A stretch of DNA of 64,000 nt, from assembly GCF_000359125.1 (NCBI RefSeq), contig NZ_CAAF010000018.1, positions 1 to 64,000 on the forward strand, written 5' to 3'. The DNA is from Mesorhizobium sp. STM 4661. GTDB lineage: Bacteria; Pseudomonadota; Alphaproteobacteria; Rhizobiales; Rhizobiaceae. Shown here in pieces: positions 38,236 to 48,857 of the stretch (positions are counted from its first letter, which is position 1; every line of letters begins with the position of its first letter). Below the pieces are notes generated by a model that had not been told where the DNA came from, made no database searches, and saw only the letters and a program-made list of their open reading frames with translations. Made by a program: the position numbers and the translations under genes.

Positions 38236-40926
38236 ATGGCAACCGAACGATACAATCCGCGTGCGTCAGAGCCCAAATGGCAGAAGGCCTGGGACGCCGA
38301 GAAGCTGTTTGAAGCTGACAATGACGACCCGCGCCCGAAATACTACATGCTGGAGATGTTCCCCTATCCGTCGGGGCGCATCCATATCGGCCATGTGCGC
38401 AACTATACGATGGGCGACGTGGTGGCGCGCTACAAGCGGGCCAAGGGTTTCAACGTTCTGCACCCGATCGGCTGGGATGCCTTCGGCCTGCCGGCCGAAA
38501 ACGCGGCGCGCGACAACAATGTCAATCCACGCGACTGGACCTACGCCAATATCAAAACGATGAAGGGCCAGTTGAAGTCGATGGGCCTGTCTTGGGACTG
38601 GGCCCGCGAGTTCGCCACCTGCGATGCGAGCTACTACAAGCACCAGCAGAAGATGTTCCTGGATTTCTGGAAGGCCGGGCTGGCCGAGCGCAAATCGGCG
38701 AAGGTCAACTGGGATCCGGTCGATATGACGGTGCTCGCCAACGAACAGGTCATCGACGGGCGCGGCTGGCGATCCGGCGCACTGGTCGAGCAGCGCGACC
38801 TGACGCAATGGTTCTTCAAGATTACCTCGATGGCGCAGGAATTGCTGGACAGCCTGTCGACGCTGGAGCGCTGGCCGGACAAGGTCAAGCTGATGCAGGC
38901 CAACTGGATCGGCCGCTCGGAAGGCCTACTGATACGCTGGCCGCTGGCCGCCGCTACGGCGCCCGCCGGCGAGCACGAGCTTGAGGTCTACACGACCCGG
39001 CCCGACACTATTTTCGGCGCCTCGTTCATGGCGATTGCGGCAGACCATCCGCTGGCGAAAAGGACTGCGGAAGACAACGCCGAGCTGGCCGCCTTCATCA
39101 AGGATATCAAGCGCGGCGGTACGGCGACCGCCGAGATCGAGACCGCCGAGAAGAAGGGATTTGATACCGGCATCCGAGTCGTCCATCCGTTTGACGAGAG
39201 CTGGACGCTGCCGGTTTATGTCGCGAATTTCGTGCTGATGGACTACGGCACCGGCGCCATCTTCGGCTGTCCGTCTGGCGATCAGCGCGATCTCGACTTC
39301 GCCAATAAATACGGACTGCCGGTCATTCCGGTAGTGATGCCGGTAGGCGCCGACGCCAGGACCTTCCAGATCACCGAGGAGGCCTATACCGACGACGGCG
39401 TGATGATCAATTCGCGCTTCCTTGATGGTATGACGCCACAGGCCGCATTCGATGAGGTCGCCACTAGGCTGTCAGGCATCGCTATCGGCAATCGGCCGCA
39501 GGCTGAGCGCAAGGTGCAGTTCCGGCTGCGCGATTGGCTGGTCTCGCGCCAACGTTGCTGGGGCGCGCCAATCCCGGTGATCTATTGCGACGATTGCGGC
39601 GCCGTGCCCGTGCGCGCCGAGAATTTGCCGGTCGAGTTGCCGGATCACCTGTCCTTCGACAAGCCAGGCAATCCGCTAGACAATCATCCGACGTGGAAGC
39701 ATGTCGACTGTCCGCAATGTGGCAAGCCGGCGCGACGCGACACCGATACGATGGACACGTTTGTTGATTCATCCTGGTATTTCGCGCGCTTCACAGACCC
39801 GTGGAACGAGGTTGCGCCGACGACGATGGCCGTGGTCGATGGCAAGAACGGCTGGCTGCCGGTCAACCAATATATCGGCGGTGTCGAGCATGCGATCCTG
39901 CACCTGCTCTATTCGCGCTTCTTCACCCGCGCCATGAAGGCGACCGGCCATCTCAATGTGGTGGAAGAGCCGTTCGATGGCCTGTTTACCCAAGGCATGG
40001 TTGTGCACGAGACCTACCGTATCGGCAGCGGCGCCAACGGCCAGTACGTCACTCCGGCGGAGGTCAGGGTTGACATGATCGATGGGGAGCGAAAGGCGGC
40101 TTTGATCAGCGACGGCACGCCGGTAGAGATCGGCGCGATCGAGAAAATGTCGAAGTCGAAGAAGAATGTCGTCGATCCCGACGATATCTTGGCAAACTAC
40201 GGCGCTGATACCGCACGCTGGTTCGTGCTGTCCGACTCGCCGCCCGACCGCGACGTGATCTGGACGGAAGCTGGCGTCGAGGGCGCACACCGCTTCGTGC
40301 AGCGCGTCTGGCGTCAGGTGTCGGAGGCAGCGCTCGCGCTGGCAGGGGTATCACCTGCACAAGGCGTTTCCGGTCCCGCGCTTGAACTGTCGCGTATGGC
40401 GCATCGTGCCGCCAAGCAGGTGGCGGAGGATATCGAGAGGATCGCTTTCAACAAAGGCATCGCTCGGCTCTATGAATTGGTCAATGCTATCCAGGCGCTT
40501 GCGCCCGCCGGCGCCTTCATGGCCAGCCAAAGTGAGCTCAGCGGGTCCAATATCTTGGGTGGCAGAAGTCTGAACCCGGAAAACGCTTCGGCGTTGCGTG
40601 AGGCGCTGGAAATGCTGGTCATCATGATCGCGCCCATGATGCCGCATCTGGCTGACGAATGCTGGTCGACCTTGGGCGGGACAGGATTTGTCGCCGAACG
40701 GCCGTGGCCGGTCTATGATCCGGCGCTCGTCGTCGACAGCGAGATTGTGCTGCCGGTCCAGGTCAACGGCAAGAAGCGCGGCGATTTGACAATTGCCCGC
40801 GACGCGGACCAAGGTGCGGTCGAAAAGGCGGTTCTGGCTCTCGACTTCGTGCAGAAAGCGCTCGAAGGTAAGGCACCGCGCAAGGTGATCATCGTGCCGC
40901 AGAGGATCGTCAATGTCGTTGCCTGA
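38236..40926 (+). CDS. leuS: Leucyl-tRNA synthetase
   Basis: Class I aminoacyl-tRNA synthetase charging tRNA-Leu. The 896 residues include the HIGH motif at 50-53, an editing domain (about 240-430), and KMSKS at 637-641. A C-terminal anticodon-binding region follows. The catalytic parts are intact. It is somewhat longer than the E. coli enzyme, as is usual in rhizobia. It overlaps lptE by 14 bases, so the two are translated together. Confidence 0.97.
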   Translation: MATERYNPRASEPKWQKAWDAEKLFEADNDDPRPKYYMLEMFPYPSGRIHIGHVRNYTMGDVVARYKRAKGFNVLHPIGWDAFGLPAENAARDNNVNPRDWTYANIKTMKGQLKSMGLSWDWAREFATCDASYYKHQQKMFLDFWKAGLAERKSAKVNWDPVDMTVLANEQVIDGRGWRSGALVEQRDLTQWFFKITSMAQELLDSLSTLERWPDKVKLMQANWIGRSEGLLIRWPLAAATAPAGEHELEVYTTRPDTIFGASFMAIAADHPLAKRTAEDNAELAAFIKDIKRGGTATAEIETAEKKGFDTGIRVVHPFDESWTLPVYVANFVLMDYGTGAIFGCPSGDQRDLDFANKYGLPVIPVVMPVGADARTFQITEEAYTDDGVMINSRFLDGMTPQAAFDEVATRLSGIAIGNRPQAERKVQFRLRDWLVSRQRCWGAPIPVIYCDDCGAVPVRAENLPVELPDHLSFDKPGNPLDNHPTWKHVDCPQCGKPARRDTDTMDTFVDSSWYFARFTDPWNEVAPTTMAVVDGKNGWLPVNQYIGGVEHAILHLLYSRFFTRAMKATGHLNVVEEPFDGLFTQGMVVHETYRIGSGANGQYVTPAEVRVDMIDGERKAALISDGTPVEIGAIEKMSKSKKNVVDPDDILANYGADTARWFVLSDSPPDRDVIWTEAGVEGAHRFVQRVWRQVSEAALALAGVSPAQGVSGPALELSRMAHRAAKQVAEDIERIAFNKGIARLYELVNAIQALAPAGAFMASQSELSGSNILGGRSLNPENASALREALEMLVIMIAPMMPHLADECWSTLGGTGFVAERPWPVYDPALVVDSEIVLPVQVNGKKRGDLTIARDADQGAVEKAVLALDFVQKALEGKAPRKVIIVPQRIVNVVA

Positions 40927-41500
40927 TCCGGAAAAGACAGATGTGACGCGTCTGCTGCGCCGCGCGGCACTTTGCGGCCTGGTCGTCTCGGCCGCGCTGC
41001 TTTCGGCCTGCACGGTGCGCCCGCTCTATTCGAGCGCGCCGCTCACCGCCGGCTCGCAAGTCGGCGCCGCCGCCGAACTGTCATCGATCTCGATCAAGCC
41101 GGTCAAGACCCGTTATGCCCAGCAGGTCCGCAACAATCTGATCTTCGCGCTCGGCCAGGGTGCGGGCGAGCCGGCTTCGCCGGTCTATTCGCTTGATCTC
41201 GGCGTCACCGAACTCGTCGAATCCGCTGCTATCGTGCAGATCCAGACCGACGAGGACGAACCGACAGCAGGCACGGTGACGCTGACCGCGAACTATGTGC
41301 TGACCGACGCCAAGACCGGCACGACGATCGCCACCCGCAAGCGCTCGATATCGTCGTCCTTCGACAAGCCGCGTCAGGAGTTCGCCTCCTACAGGGCGCA
41401 GATCGACGCCGAGAACCGCGCGGCGCGCGAACTGGCGGATTTGCTGCGCCTGTCGATCGCCCAGGATCTGGCCAAATACACAAAGACAGTGGCGGGTTAG
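40913..41500 (+). CDS. lptE: LPS-assembly lipoprotein LptE
   Basis: Outer-membrane lipoprotein that plugs LptD in lipopolysaccharide export. The 195 residues begin with a signal whose lipobox L-L-S-A-C places the modified Cys at residue 33. The mature domain T-V-R-P-L-Y and the alpha-beta sandwich fit the rhizobial LptE form. It is coupled to leuS by a 14-base overlap and closed by a strong terminator. A holA gene, which I expect next in many relatives, is absent here. Confidence 0.88.
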   Translation: MSLPDPEKTDVTRLLRRAALCGLVVSAALLSACTVRPLYSSAPLTAGSQVGAAAELSSISIKPVKTRYAQQVRNNLIFALGQGAGEPASPVYSLDLGVTELVESAAIVQIQTDEDEPTAGTVTLTANYVLTDAKTGTTIATRKRSISSSFDKPRQEFASYRAQIDAENRAARELADLLRLSIAQDLAKYTKTVAG

Positions 41501-41549
41501 AACCTATCCGGCCTGGGTTGAGACGTTCTGGTTATCGCCGACAGCGCAC

Positions 41550-41577
41550 AAAAAAGGCCGATTGCTCGGCCTTTTTT
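41550..41577. terminator. Bidirectional rho-independent terminator
   Basis: AAAAAAGGCCG and CGGCCTTTTTT are perfect complements around ATTGCT. Having an A tract and a T tract, it can end both lptE (plus strand) and the convergent transaldolase-like gene (minus strand). Confidence 0.88.
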
Positions 41578-41599
41578 GCGCGAACGCGGTGTCTTGATT

Positions 41600-42256
41600 T
41601 CAGCCGATCTTCTGGCCGGTCTTTGCCCAATCGGCCAGGAACTGCTCCAGGCCCTTGTCGGTCAGCGGGTGCTTGACCAGCGCCTTTAGCGTCGCCGGCG
41701 GCGCGGTGATGACGTCGGCGCCGATGAGGGCTGCCTGCTTGACGTGGTTCACCGTGCGCACCGAAGCCGTCAGGATCTCGGTCTGGAAATCGTAATTATC
41801 GTAGATCTGGCGGATCTCCTGGATCAGCTCCATGCCGTCCGAACCGGTGTCGTCGATGCGGCCGACGAAGGGCGAGATGAAGGAGGCCCCGGCCTTGGCG
41901 GCGAGCAGCGCCTGGTTGGCGGAGAAGCAGAGCGTGACGTTGACCATGCGGTTCATCTCGGTGCGGATCGTCTTGCAGGCCTTCAGCCCATCCAGCGTCA
42001 GCGGCACCTTGATGCAGACATTGTCGGCGATCTTGGCCAGGATCTTGGCCTCCGCCATCATGTCCTTGTATTCGGTGGCGACGACCTCGGCCGAGACCGG
42101 GCCCTTGACGATATCGCAGATCTGCTTGGTGACGTCGGCGATCTTGCCGCCGGACTTCAGGATCAGCGAGGGATTGGTGGTGACGCCGTCGAGCAGCCCC
42201 AGATCGTTCAGCTCGCGGATTTCCTTGATATCGGCGGTGTCGACAAAAAATTTCAT
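41600..42256 (-). CDS. tal: Transaldolase-like / fructose-6-phosphate aldolase
   Basis: A 218-residue class I aldolase of the small transaldolase (TalC/FSA) family, acting in the pentose-phosphate network. V-T-T-N-P-S-L at 25-31, the Schiff-base Lys83 in C-I-K-V-P-L-T, and [10 protein letters not shown] are intact. The enzyme's true reaction (transaldolase or FSA) differs among close relatives and cannot be read here. The start at 42256 has a GGAGAC ribosome site. Confidence 0.9.
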   Translation of the reverse strand: MKFFVDTADIKEIRELNDLGLLDGVTTNPSLILKSGGKIADVTKQICDIVKGPVSAEVVATEYKDMMAEAKILAKIADNVCIKVPLTLDGLKACKTIRTEMNRMVNVTLCFSANQALLAAKAGASFISPFVGRIDDTGSDGMELIQEIRQIYDNYDFQTEILTASVRTVNHVKQAALIGADVITAPPATLKALVKHPLTDKGLEQFLADWAKTGQKIG

Positions 42257-42345
42257 GGGGGTCTCCTGAAGATTTTCATGTGCATGCCATGCACATTTGG
42301 GGTCGGCCTTTGCTCTAGACCAAAGTCGGGGCAAGGTCACGTCTC

Positions 42346-44529
42346 ATGATGGAAGATTCGCCCTTTGTCGCGGCCGCACCGGTGCTGGTGCCGATGCCGG
42401 TCGAGCGACCCTACACCTATGCCGTGCCCGCCGGCATGCGCGTGGTGCCGGGTTCTATCGTGCGCGTGCCGCTCGGCCCGCGCCAGGTCGCCGGCATCGT
42501 CTGGGACGGCGCCGTGGAAAAGGTCGATGCGAAGAAATTGCGCCCGATCGAGCAGGTGTTCGACTGTCCGCCGATCGACCGCGCGATGCGCCGCTTCGTC
42601 GACTGGCTGGCGCAATACACGCTGTCACCGCCCGGCATGGTGGCGCGCATGCTGCTCAGGGCACCGGAGGCCTTCGATCCGGAACCGTGGATCGAGGGAC
42701 TGCAACGCACCCTGGCCAACCCCGACCGCATGACGGATGCGCGGATGCGCGTGCTGGAGACGGCCGAAGGCGGACTCGCCTGGACGCGGTCCGGACTGGC
42801 GCACGCGGCCGGTGTGTCGTCGACCGTCATCGACGGGCTGAAGGCTCAAGGCGTGTTCGAGACCGTCATGATACCGCCGCGGCCGGTGGTCGCGGCACCC
42901 GACCCTGACTATGCCCGGCCTTCGCTGATGCCCGACCAGAGCGATGCGGCCGCCATGCTGCGCGCCAATGTCGCGGCCGGCGCATTCGGCGTCACCCTGC
43001 TCGACGGCGTGACCGGGTCCGGCAAGACGGAGGTCTATTTCGAGGCGGTGGCCGCCGCGCTCGACCGGGGCAAGCAGGTGCTGATCCTTTTGCCGGAAAT
43101 CGCGCTGACGCATGCCTTTTTAGAGCGCTTCCAGGAGCGGTTCGGGGCCAAGCCGGCGGAATGGCATTCGGACCTGCCGCCAAGGATGCGCGAACGTGTC
43201 TGGCGGCAAGTGGCGGAAGGCGGCGTGCGCGTCGTCGCCGGCGCGCGCTCGGCGCTGTTCCTGCCGTTCAAGGAACTCGGGCTGATCGTCGTCGACGAGG
43301 AGCACGACCCTGCCTACAAGCAGGAGGACCGGGTCTTCTACAATGCCCGCGACATGGCGGTGGTGCGCGGCCATATCGGTGGCTTCCCGGTCGTGCTCGC
43401 CTCGGCGACGCCGTCGGTCGAAAGCCGGGTCAATGCGCAACAGGGCCGCTACAGCAGGGCGGTGCTTTCGGCGCGCTTCGCCGAGGCGGCTCTCCCCGAC
43501 CTGAAGACGATCGACATGCGGCGCGCGCCGCCGGCGCGCGGCGGCTTCCTGTCACCGGTACTGCTTGGCCATATGCGCCAGACGCTGGAGAGGAAGGAGC
43601 AGTCGCTGCTGTTCCTCAACCGGCGCGGCTATGCGCCGCTGACGCTGTGCCGGGTCTGTGGCCACCGCTTCGGCTGCCCGGTGTGCTCGGCCTGGCTGGT
43701 CGAACACCGCTTTCGCGGCCAGCTCGTCTGCCACCATTGCGGGCACAACGAGAAGCGCCCCGAAGCCTGCCCGGAATGCGGCACGCTCGATCATCTGCTG
43801 GCGTGCGGGCCGGGCGTCGAGCGCATCGCCGAGGAGGTGGTGACGCATTTTCCCGACGCCCGCACCATCGTGCTCTCATCCGATCTGATGGGAGGGGTGC
43901 GGCGGCTCAGGCTCGAGCTCGAAGCCATCGCCAATGGCGAGGCCGACATCGTCATCGGCACGCAGTTGGTCGCCAAGGGCCATAATTTCCCTGATATGAC
44001 GCTGGTCGGGGTGGTCGATGCCGATCTCGGCCTCGCCAATGGCGATCCGCGCGCCGCCGAGCGCACGTTCCAACTGCTCAGCCAGGTGACCGGCCGCGCC
44101 GGCCGCACCGGCAAGAAGAGCCTTGGCCTGCTGCAGACCTTCCAGCCCGACCACCCGGTGATGCGGGCGATCGTCTCCGGCGATGCCGAGGCCTTCTACG
44201 AGCGCGAGATCGCCGAACGCGAGCGGGCGGCATTGCCGCCGTTCGGCCGGCTCGCCGGCGTCATCGTCAGCGCGGTGACGCGGGCGGAAGCCGAGGGCCA
44301 CGCCAGGGGCCTGCGCCGCGCCGCGCCCGAGGCCGCCGACCTGTTCGTGCTGGGACCGGCCGAGGCGCCGCTGTCATTGCTCGGCGGACGCCATCGCTTC
44401 CGCCTACTGGTCCAGGGCGAGCGGCGCGCCGACATGCAAGGCTTCATCCGCGCCATGCTGGCCGAAGGGCCGAAGCAGCGCGGTTCGGTCAGGGTGCAGG
44501 TCGATATCGATCCGCAGAGCTTTTTGTGA
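42346..44529 (+). CDS. priA: Primosomal protein N' (PriA helicase)
   Basis: 3'-5' helicase that reloads the replisome at stalled forks. The 727 residues carry an N-terminal DNA-binding domain (about 10-110), Walker A V-T-G-S-G-K-T near 222-228, and D-E-E-H-D at 317-321. The zinc-binding Cys pairs follow (C-R-V-C-G, C-P-V-C, C-H-H-C, C-P-E-C). Helicase motifs and length are normal. It stands divergent from the transaldolase-like gene, 89 bases away, and convergent with the second toxin gene. Confidence 0.96.
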   Translation: MMEDSPFVAAAPVLVPMPVERPYTYAVPAGMRVVPGSIVRVPLGPRQVAGIVWDGAVEKVDAKKLRPIEQVFDCPPIDRAMRRFVDWLAQYTLSPPGMVARMLLRAPEAFDPEPWIEGLQRTLANPDRMTDARMRVLETAEGGLAWTRSGLAHAAGVSSTVIDGLKAQGVFETVMIPPRPVVAAPDPDYARPSLMPDQSDAAAMLRANVAAGAFGVTLLDGVTGSGKTEVYFEAVAAALDRGKQVLILLPEIALTHAFLERFQERFGAKPAEWHSDLPPRMRERVWRQVAEGGVRVVAGARSALFLPFKELGLIVVDEEHDPAYKQEDRVFYNARDMAVVRGHIGGFPVVLASATPSVESRVNAQQGRYSRAVLSARFAEAALPDLKTIDMRRAPPARGGFLSPVLLGHMRQTLERKEQSLLFLNRRGYAPLTLCRVCGHRFGCPVCSAWLVEHRFRGQLVCHHCGHNEKRPEACPECGTLDHLLACGPGVERIAEEVVTHFPDARTIVLSSDLMGGVRRLRLELEAIANGEADIVIGTQLVAKGHNFPDMTLVGVVDADLGLANGDPRAAERTFQLLSQVTGRAGRTGKKSLGLLQTFQPDHPVMRAIVSGDAEAFYEREIAERERAALPPFGRLAGVIVSAVTRAEAEGHARGLRRAAPEAADLFVLGPAEAPLSLLGGRHRFRLLVQGERRADMQGFIRAMLAEGPKQRGSVRVQVDIDPQSFL

Positions 44530-44539
44530 GCTCGAAGAA

Positions 44540-44995
44540 TTACGCTTTTGGGCCGGCCTCAACGAACGGGTTCAGGTAAGGTACATCGAGAGTCGCAAAA
44601 TGCCGCACATTGGCTGTCAAGACAGACAGGCCGTTCAAACGAGCAGTCGCTGCGATCAGGACATCTGCCAGGCCAGGATTGACGCCCCTGGCGTTAGCGC
44701 TGTCCTCCAATCGCCCGGCCTCTCGCCCAATTGCAACATCGACCGGGAGGATGCGCTGGTCGAACTCGATAAGCAAACTTTCGAACCAGCGACGGATGCG
44801 TTCCGCCTTCGCATGCCCACCCGACCGGTTCAGCTTCGCGATGCCTCTTTCCACCTCTAAAACAACGATTGACGACATATGCCAGGAGCCGCGCTCCCTT
44901 TGATCGGCGACCCACTTCTGCACATGCGATGGAAGCAGGGGGCGGTCAGGTGCAAAGGCCGAGAGAAAAGACGTGTCAAGCAAATAGTCGCTCAA
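44540..44995 (-). CDS. vapC: PIN-domain toxin of a second VapBC-type module
   Basis: A 151-residue PIN protein: Asp7 in Y-L-L-D-T-S-F, Glu in V-L-E-V-E-R-G-I-A-K-L, and Asp in G-L-A-D-V-L-I-A-A. No ATG serves the N-terminus. The frame begins with TTG at 44995, overlapping the antitoxin stop as TTGA, so translation depends on the antitoxin. It is convergent with priA, 10 bases from its stop. Confidence 0.86.
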   Translation of the reverse strand: MSDYLLDTSFLSAFAPDRPLLPSHVQKWVADQRERGSWHMSSIVVLEVERGIAKLNRSGGHAKAERIRRWFESLLIEFDQRILPVDVAIGREAGRLEDSANARGVNPGLADVLIAATARLNGLSVLTANVRHFATLDVPYLNPFVEAGPKA

Positions 44996-45237
44996 AATTC
45001 GACCTCTCGCGACGGCGATTGGTTCCGCTCTAGCTCGATACCGCCTGGATACTGAAGCAAGAAATCCACGAAGTCTTTTTGGCTACCTTGCGGATAAAGT
45101 TTCCGTCCCTCATCAATCGGTACAACCATGGCAGTCGGCTTGCCATGCTTGGTGATGGTAGTAGGCTCGCCATTCGCCGCCGCCTCGACGAGCGCAGACA
45201 AGCTCGCCTTTGCCTCTCGTACCTGCATTGTCCTCAT
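44992..45237 (-). CDS. Phd/YefM-type antitoxin of the second module
   Basis: An 81-residue antitoxin: M-R-T-M-Q-V-R-E-A-K-A-S-L-S-A-L-V-E-A-A then G-E-P-T-T-I-T-K-H-G-K-P-T-A-M-V-V-P, the Phd/YefM DNA-binding pattern. A charged tail binds the toxin. The start at 45237 is the first conserved Met. It is located upstream of the PIN toxin with a 4-base overlap. The promoter region carries a 10-base direct repeat. Confidence 0.86.
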   Translation of the reverse strand: MRTMQVREAKASLSALVEAAANGEPTTITKHGKPTAMVVPIDEGRKLYPQGSQKDFVDFLLQYPGGIELERNQSPSREVEF

Positions 45238-45250
45238 GTGTGAAACTCCT

Positions 45251-45270
45251 TGTGGTCTCATGTGGTCACA
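45251..45270 (-). promoter_or_regulatory. Direct repeat in the antitoxin promoter
   Basis: TGTGGTCTCA followed by TGTGGTCACA: the seven-base word TGTGGTC repeats with a 10-base period, one helical turn. This would place two subunits of an autorepressor on one face of the DNA just upstream of the antitoxin start. Confidence 0.35.
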
Positions 45271-45304
45271 ATATAGGAACCGTGGAGGAAAAGGAACAGT
45301 CTTT

Positions 45305-45993
45305 ATGAAAACCCTTGGCCTTCTTGGCGGCATGAGTTGGGAATCAACGGCCATCTACTATCGGCTGCTCAATGAGATCGTGCGCGAGCGGCTCGGCGGG
45401 CTGCATTCGGCGAAATTGCTGCTCTGGTCGTTCGACTTCGCCGAGATCGCCAGCATGCTGGCGACTGGGAAGGTGCCGGCACGCTTCTCACCGAGGCTGC
45501 ACGCAAGCTCGAAGCAGCCGGTGCGGAGGGGCTGGTGATCTGCACCAACACCATGCACAAGCTGGCCGATCAGGTGCAGGCGGCGGTGTCGATGCCGCTG
45601 ATCCACATCGCCGACGCCACGGCTGCCGCGGTCAGCCAGGCCGGCGTCAGCCGCCCGGCTTTGTTGGCGACGCGCTTCACCATGGAGCAGGACTTCTACA
45701 AGGGCAGGCTTATCGAGAAGTACGGGCTGCAGCCGGTAGTGCCGGATCAAGCCGGGCGGGATATGGTTCATCGCGTGATCTACGACGAGCTCTGCCAGGG
45801 CATCGTCAGCGCCGTATCAAAGGCGGCTTATATCGACGAAATCGCCCGCCTGCGGCGCGATGAAAAGATCGACGGCGTCGTCATGGGCTGCACCGAGATC
45901 ACCATGCTGATCGGCCAGCCGGATTTCGACATTCCGGTATTCGATACGACGCGCATCCATGCCGAGGCGGCGGTCGACTTCGCGCTCTCTTGA
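45305..45993 (+). pseudogene. Aspartate/glutamate racemase gene with an internal frameshift
   Basis: The first part reads M-K-T-L-G-L-L-G-G-M-S-W-E-S-T up to M-L-A near 45462. It then loses frame and runs to a stop at 45538. From 45463 another frame gives D-W-E-G-A-G-T-L-L-T-E-A-A-R-K-L-E-A-A-G, then V-I-C-T-N-T-M-H-K and V-V-M-G-C-T-E-I-T. These hold both catalytic Cys residues. One base is missing around 45461-45464 (GCGGACTGG would restore the frame). Restored length is about 229 residues, normal for the family. Either the gene is freshly inactivated or the sequence has an error. Confidence 0.78.
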
Positions 45994-46090
45994 TGCGCTT
46001 TTCCTAAAGTGCCGGCCGCCATCTGGCGCATGTCTCTTCCTTCGCTAGAATGCCCGAAATTTCGAAACAGGCAGTTACGAGGGGACAAGG

Positions 46091-46486
46091 ATGGAATTTG
46101 CGTTTCCGTGGCCGATGAGCCAGGGCGAGTGGCTGGCATGGTCTAGCGCCGTCGTGACCTTGGTGCTCGGCCTGCTGCTGTTCCTGGCGCCGGGGCTGGC
46201 CTTCCGGATACTCAGGCTGCAAGTCAAGCCCGAGAAGGCGGCGGCCATCGCGGAAGGGCGCGGCCGGATGTCGGGCTTTTATCTCGGGGTCAGCCTGTGC
46301 TGCATCCTCTTGGCGCAGCCGCTGCTCTACATGGCGCTTGGCTTTTCCTGGCTGTTCACCGCTTTCGGCCGGTTGCTGTCGATGATGTCGGACGGCGCCA
46401 ACACACCTTTCAACTGGGTTTCGATCGTGGTGGAATTAGTGCTGGCGGCGCTGCCGCTTGCCTTCGCCTTCGGCTTTTTGCCCTGA
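46091..46486 (+). CDS. Small inner-membrane protein with four hydrophobic segments
   Basis: A 131-residue protein with about four transmembrane helices (roughly 16-38, 60-78, 80-97 and 108-128), starting M-E-F-A-F-P-W-P-M-S. It resembles short conserved membrane proteins of Agrobacterium and Mesorhizobium, one of which carries the name AGROH133_08824 family; that match is from memory and the function is unknown. GAGGGGACAAGG precedes the ATG. It stands between the racemase remnant and the atp operon. Confidence 0.68.
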   Translation: MEFAFPWPMSQGEWLAWSSAVVTLVLGLLLFLAPGLAFRILRLQVKPEKAAAIAEGRGRMSGFYLGVSLCCILLAQPLLYMALGFSWLFTAFGRLLSMMSDGANTPFNWVSIVVELVLAALPLAFAFGFLP

Positions 46487-46734
46487 ATCCAAAGGCTAAT
46501 CCAAGGGCTTCGGGTGAACTCAGCCGCCGGATGCGACAATAGTGCCTGAAAACCATGCGGAACGACGCATTGCGGTCTTAAAATGCCTGTGCTAGAGGGC
46601 AATCGACTTTCGGCCGGGGATAGCGGAAGCCGCGCCTCCGTGCTTTAAAAAATGCAGTAAGGTCAAAGATTTAGCCAGAGTTTATTGCTCGCGCCAACAA
46701 TCTGCGGCCTGTCAGACAAGAGAAAAGACGGTCC

Positions 46735-47295
46735 GTGGCCCAATCGTCATCGCCAATCTCAGGTGTCGCAGAGCGCTATGCGGGTTCGCTGTTCGAACTC
46801 GCCCAGCAGGCAAATTCGGTCGCCAAGGTCGAGGCCGACCTGAACAGCTTCGAAGCCATGCTCGACGGCAGCGCCGACCTTGCCCGGCTGATCAAGAGCC
46901 CGGTGTTTTCCAGCGAGGATCAGGCCAGGGCCATCGCGGCGATCGACGACAAGGCCGGGATCACCGGCCTGACCGGTAATTTCCTGCGCGTCGTCGCTGG
47001 GAATCGCCGGCTGTTCGCGGTGCCGGGCATGATCAAGGCGTTCCGCCAGATCGCCGCCGAGCATCGCGGCGAGGCCGCCGCCGAGGTCACCTCGGCGCAC
47101 GACCTGACGGCGGCCCAACAGGATGAATTGAAGGCGGCGCTGAAAAGCGTTGCCGGCAAGGATGTGGCGATCACCGTCACCGTCGATCCGTCGCTGCTCG
47201 GCGGGTTGGTGGTCAAGATGGGCTCGCGCCAGATCGATACGTCGCTCAAAACCAAACTCAATTCGCTCAAGCTTGCACTGAAAGAGGTCGGCTGA
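46735..47295 (+). CDS. atpH: ATP synthase F1 delta subunit
   Basis: Peripheral stalk subunit (OSCP) linking F1 to Fo. The 186 residues start at GTG 46735 and show the delta pattern: [12 protein letters not shown] near the start and [13 protein letters not shown] near the end. It is first in the F1 operon, its stop overlapping atpA by one base. The 248-base gap upstream is AT-rich toward 46650-46690 and must hold the operon promoter. Confidence 0.94.
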   Translation: MAQSSSPISGVAERYAGSLFELAQQANSVAKVEADLNSFEAMLDGSADLARLIKSPVFSSEDQARAIAAIDDKAGITGLTGNFLRVVAGNRRLFAVPGMIKAFRQIAAEHRGEAAAEVTSAHDLTAAQQDELKAALKSVAGKDVAITVTVDPSLLGGLVVKMGSRQIDTSLKTKLNSLKLALKEVG

Positions 47296-48824
47296 TGGAC
47301 ATCCGCGCCGCGGAAATTTCCGCAATTCTGAAAGACCAGATCAAGAATTTCGGCAAGGAGGCCGAGGTCTCCGAAGTCGGCCAGGTTCTGTCCGTCGGTG
47401 ACGGCATCGCCCGCGTCTACGGCCTCGACAATGTCCAGGCCGGCGAGATGGTCGAGTTCCCCGGCGGCATCCGCGGCATGGCGCTCAACCTCGAAGCCGA
47501 CAATGTCGGCGTCGTCATCTTCGGTGCCGACCGCGACATCAAGGAAGGCGACACCGTCAAGCGGACCGGCGCCATCGTCGACGCGCCCGTCGGCATGGGT
47601 CTGCTCGGCCGTGTCGTCGACGCGCTCGGCAATCCGATCGACGGCAAGGGTCCGATCAAGGCGACGGAGCGCAAGCGCGTCGACGTCAAGGCGCCCGGCA
47701 TCATCCCGCGCAAATCGGTGAACGAGCCGATGTCGACCGGCCTCAAGGCCATCGACGCGCTGATCCCGGTCGGCCGCGGCCAGCGCGAGCTGGTCATCGG
47801 CGACCGCCAGACCGGCAAGACCGCGATCATCCTCGACACCATGCTCAACCAGAAGTCGGTGCACGACCACGGGCCGGAGAAGGAAAAGCTTTACTGCGTC
47901 TACGTCGCTATCGGCCAGAAGCGCTCGACCGTCGCGCAGTTCGTGAAAGTTCTCGAAGAGCGCGGCGCGCTCGACTATTCGATCATCGTCGCCGCCACCG
48001 CGTCCGATCCGGCGCCAATGCAGTTCCTGGCGCCGTTCACCGCCTGCACCATGGGCGAGTATTTCCGCGACAACGGCATGCACGCGCTGATCAGCTATGA
48101 CGATCTGTCGAAACAAGCTGTCGCCTATCGCCAGATGTCGCTGCTGCTGCGCCGCCCGCCAGGCCGCGAAGCCTATCCCGGCGACGTGTTCTACCTGCAT
48201 TCGCGCCTGCTGGAGCGCGCGGCCAAGCTCAATGACGACAATGGCGGCGGTTCGCTGACCGCGCTGCCGATCATCGAGACGCAGGCCAACGACGTGTCGG
48301 CCTACATCCCGACCAACGTCATCTCGATCACCGACGGCCAGATTTTCCTGGAAACCAATCTGTTCTTCCAGGGCGTCCGCCCGGCGGTCAATGTCGGCCT
48401 GTCGGTGTCGCGCGTCGGTTCCTCGGCGCAGATCAAGGCGATGAAGCAGGTCGCCGGCTCGATCAAGGGGGAGCTCGCGCAGTATCGCGAAATGGCGGCC
48501 TTCGCGCAGTTCGGCTCCGATCTCGACGCCGCCACGCAGCGCCTGCTCAACCGCGGCTCGCGCCTGACCGAACTGCTGAAGCAGCCACAATTCTCGCCTC
48601 TCAAGGTCGAGGAGCAGGTCGCGGTTATCTTCGCGGGCGTCAACGGCTATCTCGACAAGCTGCCGGTCAACCAGGTCGGCAAGTTCGAGCACGGGCTGCT
48701 TAGCCACATGCGCTCGGCCGGCAAGGACGTGCTTGAGGCCATCCGCAAGGAGAAGGCGCTGTCGGACGATCTGCGCGCCAAGCTGAAGGCGGAGATCGAC
48801 GCCTTCGCCAAGACCTTTGCTTGA
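47295..48824 (+). CDS. atpA: ATP synthase F1 alpha subunit
   Basis: Non-catalytic nucleotide-binding subunit of F1. The 509 residues have Walker A G-D-R-Q-T-G-K-T at 169-176 and the conserved [11 protein letters not shown] and [10 protein letters not shown] stretches. Length and motifs are standard. Its ATG overlaps the delta stop (TGATG). Confidence 0.97.
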   Translation: MDIRAAEISAILKDQIKNFGKEAEVSEVGQVLSVGDGIARVYGLDNVQAGEMVEFPGGIRGMALNLEADNVGVVIFGADRDIKEGDTVKRTGAIVDAPVGMGLLGRVVDALGNPIDGKGPIKATERKRVDVKAPGIIPRKSVNEPMSTGLKAIDALIPVGRGQRELVIGDRQTGKTAIILDTMLNQKSVHDHGPEKEKLYCVYVAIGQKRSTVAQFVKVLEERGALDYSIIVAATASDPAPMQFLAPFTACTMGEYFRDNGMHALISYDDLSKQAVAYRQMSLLLRRPPGREAYPGDVFYLHSRLLERAAKLNDDNGGGSLTALPIIETQANDVSAYIPTNVISITDGQIFLETNLFFQGVRPAVNVGLSVSRVGSSAQIKAMKQVAGSIKGELAQYREMAAFAQFGSDLDAATQRLLNRGSRLTELLKQPQFSPLKVEEQVAVIFAGVNGYLDKLPVNQVGKFEHGLLSHMRSAGKDVLEAIRKEKALSDDLRAKLKAEIDAFAKTFA

Positions 48825-48857
48825 GAAAAGCCGAACGGACGGGATCAGGTTTGAAGC

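Noticed and set aside
38236..40926. Possible fusion or extension in leuS because it is longer than the E. coli enzyme
   Set aside because: All class I motifs are in order and the added length is usual for rhizobial LeuS.
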